From Henricia sp. BOLD:AAB3569 (Eukaryota > Echinodermata > Asteroidea > Spinulosida > Echinasteridae): a DNA stretch of 64,000 nucleotides. Of this stretch, positions 50,055 to 61,277 are shown piece by piece (position 1 is the first letter of the stretch; every line of letters starts with the position of its first letter). Under the pieces are notes generated by a model. The model was not told where the DNA came from, ran no database searches, and saw only the letters and a program-made list of their open reading frames with translations. A program made the translations under genes and the position numbers. The stretch lies in assembly GCA_037783545.1 (NCBI GenBank), contig JBBELK010000213.1, forward strand, positions 124,001-188,000. The letters run 5' to 3'.

Positions 50055-52799
50055 CGTGGCTGTCCGTGTACTCCTGATCACTCGTGCGCATGCTCAGTCT
50101 TGTTTGGGACGGGAATTTGGTCAAAGTGTGGTCCAAACGTCGGCAAATTTTGAAGTCAAGAAATTTTCCGACGAACTTCAAATTTTGCATGCTCCAAACA
50201 GTATATATTCCGCACTTGTACTGAAAATTTGACAGACTTTCGCCGGGAAATGGCCGAGAAATTTCAGAGTTTAGGGAAAACTGAGCTCGGGCTTCCTGCC
50301 TGCTCTGCAGACCGTGGCTGTCCGTGTACTCCTGACTCGTGCGCATGCTCAGTCTTGTTTGGGACGGGAATTTGGTCAAAGTGTGGTCCAAACGTCGGCA
50401 AATTTGGAAGTCAATAAATTTTCCGACGAACTTCAAATTTTGCATGCTCCAAACAGTCTATATTCCGCACTTGTCCTGGAAAATTGACAGACTTTCGCCG
50501 GGAAATGGCCGAGAAATTTCAGAGTTTAGGGAAAACTGGGCTCGGGCTTCCTGCCTGCTCTGCAGACCGTGGCTGTCCGTGTACTCCTGATCACTCGTTC
50601 GCATGCTCAGTCTTGTTTGGGACGGGAATTTGATCAAAGTGTGGTCCAAACGTCGGCAAATTTGGAAGTCAAGAAATTGTCCGACGAACTTCAAATTGTG
50701 CATGCTCCAAACAGTGTATATTCCGCACTTGTCCTGAAAAATTGACAGACTTTCGCCGGGAAATGGCCGAGAAATTTCAGAGTTTAGGGAAAACTGGGCT
50801 CGGGCTTCCTGCCTGCTCTGCAGACCGTGGCTGTCCGTGTACTCCTGATCACTCGTTCGCATGCTCAGTCTTGTTTGGGACGGGAATTTGGTCAAAGTGT
50901 GGTCCAAACGTCGGCAAATTTGGAAGTCAAGAAATTTTCCGACGAACTTCAAATTGTGCATGCTCCAAACAGTGTATATTCCGCACTTGTCCTGAAAAAT
51001 TGACAGACTTTCGCCGGGAAATGGCCGAGAAATTTCAGAGTTTAGGGAAAACTGGGCTCGGGCTTCCTGCCTGCTCTGCAGACCGTGGCTGTCCGTGTAC
51101 TCCTGATCACTCGTTCGCATGCTCAGTCTTGTTTGGTACGGGAATTTGGTCAAAGTGTGGTCCAAACGTCGGCAAATTTGGAAGTCAAGAAATTTTCCGA
51201 CGAACTTCAAATTGTGCATGCTCCAAACAGTGTATATTCCGCACTTGTCCTGAAAAATTGACAGACTTTCGCCGGGAAATGGCCGAGAAATTTCAGAGTT
51301 TAGGGAAAACTGGGCTCGGGCTTCCTGCCTGCTCTGCAGACCGTGGCTGTCCGTGTACTCCTGATCACTCGTTCGCATGCTCAGTCTTGTTTGGGACGGG
51401 AATTTGGTCAAAGTGTGGTCCAAACGTCGGCAAATTTGGAAGTCAAGAAATTTTCCGACGAACTTCAAATTGTGCATGCTCCAAACAGTGTATATTCCGC
51501 ACTTGTCCTGAAAAATTGACAGACTTTCGCCGGGAAATGGCCGAGAAATTTCAGAGTTTAGGGAAAACTGGGCTCGGGCTTCCTGCCTGCTCTGCAGACC
51601 GTGGCTGTCCGTGTACTCCTGATCACTCGTTCGCATGCTCAGTCTTGTTTGGGACGGGAATTTGGTCAAAGTGTGGTCCAAACGTCGGCAAATTTGGAAG
51701 TCAAGAAATTTTACGACGAACTTCAAATTGTGCATGCTCCAAACAGTGTATATTCCGCACTTGTCCTGAAAAATTGACAGACTTTCGCCGGGAAATGGCC
51801 GAGAAATTTCAGAGTTTAGGGAAAACTGGGCTCGGGCTTCCTGCCTGCTCTGCAGACCGTGGCTGTCCGTGTACTCCTGATCACTCGTGCGCATGCTCAG
51901 TCTTGTTTGGGACGGGAATTTGGTCAAAGTGTGGTCCAAACGTCGGCAAATTTGGAAGTCAATAAATTTTCCGACGAACTTCAAATTTTGCATGCTCCAA
52001 ACAGTCTATATTCCGCACTTGTCCTGGAAAATTGACAGACTTTCGCCGGGAAATGGCCGAGAAATTTCAGAGTTTAGGGAAAACTGGGCTCGGTCTTCCT
52101 GCCTGCTCTGCAGACCGTGGCTGTCCGTGTACTCCTGATCACTCGTTCTCATGCTCAGTCTTGTTTGGGACGGGAATTTGGTCAAAGTGTGGTCCAAACA
52201 TCGGCAAATTTGGAAGTCAAGAAATTTTCCGACGAACTTCAAATTGTGCATGCTCCAAACAGTGTATATTCCGCACTTGTCCTGAAAAATTGACAGACTT
52301 TCGCCGGGAAATGGCCGAGAAATTTCAGAGTTTAGGGAAAACTGGGCTCGGGCTTCCTGCCTGCTCTGCAGACCGTGGCTGTCCGTGTACTCCTGATCAC
52401 TCGTGCGCATGCTCAGTCTTGTTTGGGACGGGAATTTGGTCAAAGTGTGGTCCAAACGTCGGCAAATTTTGAAGTCAAGAAATTTTCCGACGAACTTCAA
52501 ATTTTGCATGCTCCAAACAGTATATATTCCGCACTTGTCCTGAAAATTTGACAGACTTTCGCCGGGAAATGGCCGAGAAATTTCAGAGTTTAGGGAAAAC
52601 TGAGCTCGGGCTTCCTGCCTGCTCTGCAGACCGTGGCTGTCCGTGTACTCCGGATCACTCGTTCGCATGCTCAGTCTTGTTTGGGACGGGAATTTGGTCA
52701 AAGTGTGGTCCAAACGTCGGCAAATTTGGAAGTCAATAAATTTTCCGACGAACTTCAAATTGTGCATGCTCCAAACAGTGTATATTCCGCACTTGTCCT

Positions 52800-54340
52800 G
52801 AAAAATTGACAGACTTTCGCCGGGAAATGGCAGAGAAATTTCAGAGTTTAGGGAAAACTGGGCTCGGGCTTCCTGCCTGCTCTGCAGACCGTGGCTGTCC
52901 GTGTACTCCTGATCACTCGTGCGCATGCTCAGTCTCGTTTGGGACGGGAATTTGGTCAAAGTCAATTCCAAACGTCGGCAAATTTGGAAGTCAAGAAATT
53001 TTCCGACGAACTTCAAATTGTGCATGCTCCAAACAGTCTATATTCCGCACTTGTCCTGAAAAATTGACAGACTTTCGCCGGGAAATGGCCGAGAAATTTC
53101 AGAGTTTAGGGAAAACTGGGCTCGGGCTTCCTGCCTGCTCTGCAGACCGTGGCTGTCCGTGTACTCCTGACTCGTGCGCATGCTCAGTCTTGTTTGGGAC
53201 GGGAATTTGGTCAAAGTGTGGTCCAAACGTCGGCAAATTCGGAAGTCAAGAAATTTTCCGACGAACTTCAAATTGTGCATGCTCCAAACACTGTATATTC
53301 CGCACTTGTCCTGAAAAATTGACAGACTTTCGCCGGGAAATGGCCGAGAAATTTCAGAGTTTAGGGAAAACTGGGCTCGGGCTTCCTGCCTGCTCTGCAG
53401 ACCGTGGCTGTCCGTGTACTCCTGATCACTCGTGCGCATGCTCAGTCTTGTTTGGGACGGGAATTTGGTCAAAGTGTGGTCCAAACGTCGGCAAATTTGG
53501 AGTCAAGAAATTTTCCGACGAACTTCAAATTTGGCATGCTCCAAACAGTCTATATTCCGCACTTGTCCTGGAAAATTGACAGACTTTCGCCGGGAAATGG
53601 CCGAGAAATTTCAGAGTTTAGGGAAAACTGGGCTCGGGCTTCCTGCCTGCTCTGCAGACCGTGGCTGTCCGTGTACTCCTGATCACTCGTGCGCATGCTC
53701 AGTCTTGTTTGGGACGGGAATTTGGTCAAAGTCAATTCCAAACGTCGGCAAATTTGGAAGTCAAGAAATTTTCCGACGAACTTCAAATTGTGCATGCTCC
53801 AAACAGTCTATATTCCGCACTTGTCCTGAAAAATTGACAGACTTTCGCCGGGAAATGGCCGAGAAATTTCAGAGTTTAGGGAAAACTGGGCTCGGGCTTC
53901 CTGCCTGCTCTGCAGACCGTGGCTGTCCGTGTACTCCTGACTCGTGCGCATGCTCAGTCTTGTTTGGGACGGGAATTTGGTCAAAGTGTGGTCCAAACGT
54001 CGGCAAATTCGGAAGTCAAGAAATTTTCCGACGAACTTCAAATTGTGCATGCTCCAAACACTGTATATTCCGCACTTGTCCTGAAAAATTGACAGACTTT
54101 CGCCGGGAAATGGCCGAGAAATTTCAGAGTTTAGGGAAAACTGGGCTCGGGCTTCCTGCCTGCTCTGCAGACCGTGGCTGTCCGTGTACTCCTGATCACT
54201 CGTGCGCATGCTCAGTCTTGTTTGGGACGGGAATTTGGTCAAAGTGTGGTCCAAACGTCGGCAAATTTGGAGTCAAGAAATTTTCCGACGAACTTCAAAT
54301 TTGGCATGCTCCAAACAGTCTATATTCCGCACTTGTCCTG
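52800..54340. repeat. Tandem duplication of a 770-bp, three-monomer block
   Basis: Monomers of 258, 255 and 257 bp form a 770-bp trimer present twice (about 52,800-53,570 and 53,570-54,340). Shared marks are GTCAATTCCAAACG, AAATTCGGAAGTC, CAAACACTGTATATT and the 1-bp loss in AAATTTGGAGTCAAG. Confidence 0.82.
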
Positions 54341-56639
54341 GAAAATTGACAGACTTTCGCCGGGAAATGGCCGAGAAATTTCAGAGTTTAGGGAAAACTG
54401 GGCTCGGGCTTCCTGCCTGCTCTGCAGACCGTGGCTGTCCGTGTACTCCTGACTCGTGCGCATGCTCAGTCTTGTTTGGGACGGGAATTTGGTCAACGTG
54501 TGGTCCAAACGTCGGCAAATTTGTAAGTCAAGAAATTTTCCGACGAACTTCAAATTTTGCATGCTCCAAACAGTCTATATTCCGCACTTGTCCTGACAAA
54601 TTGACAGACTTTCGCCGGGAAATGGCCGAGAAATTTCAGAGTTTAGGGAAAACTGGGCTCGGGCTTCCTTCCTGCTCTGCAGACCGTGGCTGTCCGTGTA
54701 CTCCTGATCACTCGTGCGCATGCTCAGTCTTGTTTGGGACGGGAATTTGGTCAAAGTGTGGTCCAAACGTCGGCAAATTTGGAAGTCAAGAAATTTTCCG
54801 ACGAACTTCAAATTGTGCATGCTCCAAACAGTGTATATTCCGCACTTGTCCTGAAAAATTGACAGACTTTCGCCGGGATATGGCCGAGAAATTTCAGAGT
54901 TTAGGGAAAACTGGGCTCGGGCTTCCTGCCTGCTCTGCAGACCGTGGCTGTCCGTGTACTCCTGATCACTCGTGCGCATGCTCAGTCTTGTTTGGGACGG
55001 GAATTTGGTCAAAGTCAAGTCCAAACGTCGGCAAATTTGGAAGTCAATAAATTTTCCGACGAACTTCAAATTTTGCATGCTCCAAACAGTCTATATTCCG
55101 CACTTGTCCTGAAAAATTTACAGACTTTCGCCGGGAAATGGCCGAGAAATTTCAGAGTTTAGGGAAAACTGGGCTCGGGCTTCCTGCCTGCTCTGCAGAC
55201 CGTGGCTGTCCGTGTACTCCTGATCACTCGTTCGCATGCTCAGTCTTGTTTGGGACGGGAATTTTGTCAAAGTGTGGTCCAAACGTCGGCAAATTTGGAA
55301 GTCAAGAAATTTTCCGACGAACTTTAAATTGTGCATGCTCCAAACAGTGTATATTCCGCACTTGTCCTGAAAAATTGACAGACTTTCGCCGGGAAATGGC
55401 CGCGAAATTTCAGAGTTTAGGGAAAACTGGGCTCGGGCTTCCTGCCTGCTCTGCAGACCGTGGCTGTCCGTGTACTCCTGATCACTCGTGCGCATGCTCA
55501 GTCTTGTTTGGGACGGGAATTTGGTCAAAGTGTGGTCCAAACGTCGGCAAATTTTGAAGTCAAGAAATTTTCCGACGAACTTCAAATTTTGCATGCTCCA
55601 AACAGTATATATTCCGCACTTGTCCTGAAAATTTGACAGACTTTCGCCGGGAAATGGCCGAGAAATTTCAGAGTTTAGGGAAAACTGAGCTCGGGCTTCC
55701 TGCCTGCTCTGCAGACCGTGGCTGTCCGTGTACTCCTGACTCGTGCGCATGCTCAGTCTTGTTTGGGACGGGAATTTGGTCAAAGTGTGGTCCAAACGTC
55801 GGCAAATTTGGAAGTCAATAAATTTTCCGACGAACTTCAAATTTTGCATGCTCCAAACAGTCTATATTCCGCACTTGTCCTGGAAAATTGACAGACTTTC
55901 GCCGGGAAATGGCCGAGAAATTTCAGAGTTTAGGGAAAACTGGGCTCGGGCTTCCTGCCTGCTCTGCAGACCGTGGCTGTCCGTGTACTCCTGATCACTC
56001 GTTCGCATGCTCAGTCTTGTTTCGGACGGGAATTTGGTCAAAGTGTGGTCCAACCTTCGGCAAATTTGGAAGTCAAGAAATTTTCCGACGAACTTCAAAT
56101 TGTGCATGCTCCAAACAGTGTATATTCCGCACTTGTCCTGAAAAATTGACAGACTTTCGCCGGGAAATGGCCGAGAAATTTCAGAGTTTATGGAAAACTG
56201 GGCTCGGGCTTCCTGCCTGCTCTGCAGACCATGGCTGTCCGTGTACTCCTGACTCGTGCGCATGCTCAGTCTTGTTTGGGACGGGAATTTGGTCAAAGTG
56301 TGGTCCAAACGTCGGCAAATTTGGAAGTCAATAAATTTTCCGACGAACTTCAAATTGTGCATGCTCCAAACAGTCTATATTCCGCACTTGTCCAGGAAAA
56401 TTGACAGACTTTCGCCGGGAAATGGCCGAGAAATTTCATAGTTTAGGGAAAACTGGGCTCGGGCTTCCTGCCTGCTTTGCAGACCGTGGCTGTCCGTGTA
56501 CTCCTGATCACTCGTGCGCATGCTCAGTCTTGTTTGGGACGGGAATTTGGTCAAAGTCAAGTCCAAACGTCGGCAAATTTGGAAGTCAAGAAATTTTCCG
56601 ACGAACTTCAAATTGTGCATGCTCCAAACAGTCTATATT

Positions 56640-59600
56640 CCGCACTTGTCCTGGAAAATTGACAGACTTTCGCCGGGAAATGGCCGAGAAATTTCAGAGT
56701 TTAGGGAAAACTGGGCTCGGGCTTCCTGCCTGCTCTGCAGACCGTGGCTGTCCGTGTACTCCTGATCACTCGTTCGCATGCTCAGTCTTGTTTGGGACGG
56801 GAATTTGGTCAAAGTGTGGTCCAAACGTCGGCAAATTTGGAAGTCAAGAAATTTTCCGACGAACTTCAAATTGTGCATGCTCCAAACAGTGTATATTCCG
56901 CACTTGTCCTGAAAAATTGACAGACTTTCGCCGGGAAATGGCCGAGAAATTTCAGAGTTTAGGGAAAACTGGGCTCGGGCTTCCTGCCTGCTCTGCAGAC
57001 CGTGGCTGTCCGTGTACTCCTGATCACTCGTGCGCATGCTCAGTCTTGTTTGGGACGGGAATTTGGTCAAAGTGTGGTCCAAACGTCGGCAAATTTTGAA
57101 GTCAAGAAATTTTCCGACGAACTTCAAATTTTGCATGCTCCAAACAGTATATATTCCGCACTTGTACTGAAAATTTGACAGACTTTCGCCGGGAAATGGC
57201 CGAGAAATTTCAGAGTTTAGGGAAAACTGAGCTCGGGCTTCCTGCCTGCTCTGCAGACCGTGGCTGTCCGTGTACTCCTGACTCGTGCGCATGCTCAGTC
57301 TTGTTTGGGACGGGAATTTGGTCAAAGTGTGGTCCAAACGTCGGCAAATTTGGAAGTCAATAAATTTTCCGACGAACTTCAAATTTTGCATGCTCCAAAC
57401 AGTCTATATTCCGCACTTGTCCTGGAAAATTGACAGACTTTCGCCGGGAAATGGCCGAGAAATTTCAGAGTTTAGGGAAAACTGGGCTCGGGCTTCCTGC
57501 CTGCTCTGCAGACCGTGGCTGTCCGTGTACTCCTGATCACTCGTTCGCATGCTCAGTCTTGTTTGGGACGGGAATTTGATCAAAGTGTGGTCCAAACGTC
57601 GGCAAATTTGGAAGTCAAGAAATTGTCCGACGAACTTCAAATTGTGCATGCTCCAAACAGTGTATATTCCGCACTTGTCCTGAAAAATTGACAGACTTTC
57701 GCCGGGAAATGGCCGAGAAATTTCAGAGTTTAGGGAAAACTGGGCTCGGGCTTCCTGCCTGCTCTGCAGACCGTGGCTGTCCGTGTACTCCTGATCACTC
57801 GTTCGCATGCTCAGTCTTGTTTGGGACGGGAATTTGGTCAAAGTGTGGTCCAAACGTCGGCAAATTTGGAAGTCAAGAAATTTTCCGACGAACTTCAAAT
57901 TGTGCATGCTCCAAACAGTGTATATTCCGCACTTGTCCTGAAAAATTGACAGACTTTCGCCGGGAAATGGCCGAGAAATTTCAGAGTTTAGGGAAAACTG
58001 GGCTCGGGCTTCCTGCCTGCTCTGCAGACCGTGGCTGTCCGTGTACTCCTGATCACTCGTTCGCATGCTCAGTCTTGTTTGGGACGGGAATTTGGTCAAA
58101 GTGTGGTCCAAACGTCGGCAAATTTGGAAGTCAAGAAATTTTCCGACGAACTTCAAATTGTGCATGCTCCAAACAGTGTATATTCCGCACTTGTCCTGAA
58201 AAATTGACAGACTTTCGCCGGGAAATGGCCGAGAAATTTCAGAGTTTAGGGAAAACTGGGCTCGGGCTTCCTGCCTGCTCTGCAGACCGTGGCTGTCCGT
58301 GTACTCCTGATCACTCGTTCGCATGCTCAGTCTTGTTTGGGACGGGAATTTGGTCAAAGTGTGGTCCAAACGTCGGCAAATTTGGAAGTCAAGAAATTTT
58401 CCGACGAACTTCAAATTGTGCATGCTCCAAACAGTGTATATTCCGCACTTGTCCTGAAAAATTGACAGACTTTCGCCGGGAAATGGCCGAGAAATTTCAG
58501 AGTTTAGGGAAAACTGGGCTCGGGCTTCCTGCCTGCTCTGCAGACCGTGGCTGTCCGTGTACTCCTGATCACTCGTTCGCATGCTCAGTCTTGTTTGGGA
58601 CGGGAATTTGGTCAAAGTGTGGTCCAAACGTCGGCAAATTTGGAAGTCAAGAAATTTTACGACGAACTTCAAATTGTGCATGCTCTAAACAGTGTATATT
58701 CCGCACTTGTCCTGAAAAATTGACAGACTTTCGCCGGGAAATGGCCGAGAAATTTCAGAGTTTAGGGAAAACTGGGCTCGGGCTTCCTGCCTGCTCTGCA
58801 GACCGTGGCTGTCCGTGTACTCCTGATCACTCGTGCGCATGCTCAGTCTTGTTTGGGACGGGAATTTGGTCAAAGTGTGGTCCAAACGTCGGCAAATTTG
58901 GAAGTCAATAAATTTTCCGACGAACTTCAAATTTTGCATGCTCCAAACAGTCTATATTCCGCACTTGTCCTGGAAAATTGACAGACTTTCGCCGGGAAAT
59001 GGCCGAGAAATTTCAGAGTTTAGGGAAAACTGGGCTCGGGCTTCCTGCCTGCTCTGCAGACCGTGGCTGTCCGTGTACTCCTGATCACTCGTTCGCATGC
59101 TCAGTCTTGTTTGGGACGGGAATTTGGTCAAAGTGTGGTCCAAACGTCGGCAAATTTGGAAGTCAAGAAATTTTCCGACGAACTTCAAATTGTGCATGCT
59201 CCAAACAGTGTATATTCCGCACTTGTCCTGAAAAATTGACAGACTTTCGCCGGGAAATGGCCGAGAAATTTCAGAGTTTAGGGAAAACTGGGCTCGGGCT
59301 TCCTGCCTGCTCTGCAGACCGTGGCTGTCCGTGTACTCCTGATCACTCGTGCGCATGCTCAGTCTTGTTTGGGACGGGAATTTGGTCAAAGTGTGGTCCA
59401 AACGTCGGCAAATTTTGAAGTCAAGAAATTTTCCGACGAACTTCAAATTTTGCATGCTCCAAACAGTATATATTCCGCACTTGTACTGAAAATTTGACAG
59501 ACTTTCGCCGGGAAATGGCCGAGAAATTTCAGAGTTTAGGGAAAACTGAGCTCGGGCTTCCTGCCTGCTCTGCAGACCGTGGCTGTCCGTGTACTCCTGA

Positions 59601-61277
59601 CTCGTGCGCATGCTCAGTCTTGTTTGGGACGGGAATTTGGTCAAAGTGTGGTCCAAACGTCGGCAAATTTGGAAGTCAATAAATTTTCCGACGAACTTCA
59701 AATTTTGCATGCTCCAAACAGTCTATATTCCGCACTTGTCCTGGAAAATTGACAGACTTTCGCCGGGAAATGGCCGAGAAATTTCAGAGTTTAGGGAAAA
59801 CTGGGCTCGGGCTTCCTGCCTGCTCTGCAGACCGTGGCTGTCCGTGTACTCCTGATCACTCGTTCGCATGCTCAGTCTTGTTTGGGACGGGAATTTGATC
59901 AAAGTGTGGTCCAAACGTCGGCAAATTTGGAAGTCAAGAAATTGTCCGACGAACTTCAAATTGTGCATGCTCCAAACAGTGTATATTCCGCACTTGTCCT
60001 GAAAAATTGACAGACTTTCGCCGGGAAATGGCCGAGAAATTTCAGAGTTTAGGGAAAACTGGGCTCGGGCTTCCTGCCTGCTCTGCAGACCGTGGCTGTC
60101 CGTGTACTCCTGATCACTCGTTCGCATGCTCAGTCTTGTTTGGGACGGGAATTTGGTCAAAGTGTGGTCCAAACGTCGGCAAATTTGGAAGTCAAGAAAT
60201 TTTCCGACGAACTTCAAATTGTGCATGCTCCAAACAGTGTATATTCCGCACTTGTCCTGAAAAATTGACAGACTTTCGCCGGGAAATGGCCGAGAAATTT
60301 CAGAGTTTAGGGAAAACTGGGCTCGGGCTTCCTGCCTGCTCTGCAGACCGTGGCTGTCCGTGTACTCCTGATCACTCGTTCGCATGCTCAGTCTTGTTTG
60401 GGACGGGAATTTGGTCAAAGTGTGGTCCAAACGTCGGCAAATTTGGAAGTCAAGAAATTTTCCGACGAACTTCAAATTGTGCATGCTCCAAACAGTGTAT
60501 ATTCCGCACTTGTCCTGAAAAATTGACAGACTTTCGCCGGGAAATGGCCGAGAAATTTCAGAGTTTAGGGAAAACTGGGCTCGGGCTTCCTGCCTGCTCT
60601 GCAGACCGTGGCTGTCCGTGTACTCCTGATCACTCGTTCGCATGCTCAGTCTTGTTTGGGACGGGAATTTGGTCAAAGTGTGGTCCAAACGTCGGCAAAT
60701 TTGGAAGTCAAGAAATTTTCCGACGAACTTCAAATTGTGCATGCTCCAAACAGTGTATATTCCGCACTTGTCCTGAAAAATTGACAGACTTTCGCCGGGA
60801 AATGGCCGAGAAATTTCAGAGTTTAGGGAAAACTGGGCTCGGGCTTCCTGCCTGCTCTGCAGACCGTGGCTGTCCGTGTACTCCTGATCACTCGTTCGCA
60901 TGCTCAGTCTTGTTTGGGACGGGAATTTGGTCAAAGTGTGGTCCAAACGTCGGCAAATTTGGAAGTCAAGAAATTTTACGACGAACTTCAAATTGTGCAT
61001 GCTCTAAACAGTGTATATTCCGCACTTGTCCTGAAAAATTGACAGACTTTCGCCGGGAAATGGCCGAGAAATTTCAGAGTTTAGGGAAAACTGGGCTCGG
61101 GCTTCCTGCCTGCTCTGCAGACCGTGGCTGTCCGTGTACTCCTGATCACTCGTGCGCATGCTCAGTCTTGTTTGGGACGGGAATTTGGTCAAAGTGTGGT
61201 CCAAACGTCGGCAAATTTGGAAGTCAATAAATTTTCCGACGAACTTCAAATTTTGCATGCTCCAAACAGTCTATATT
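56640..61277. repeat. Tandem duplication of a 2,319-bp, nine-monomer block
   Basis: Copy 1 is about 56,640-58,958 and copy 2 about 58,959-61,277. The unusual CATGCTCTAAACAG (58,684 and 61,003), TTTTACGACGAAC and TTTGATCAAAG variants recur at exactly 2,319 bp. Each copy contains one GAGCTC-tagged monomer. Confidence 0.85.
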
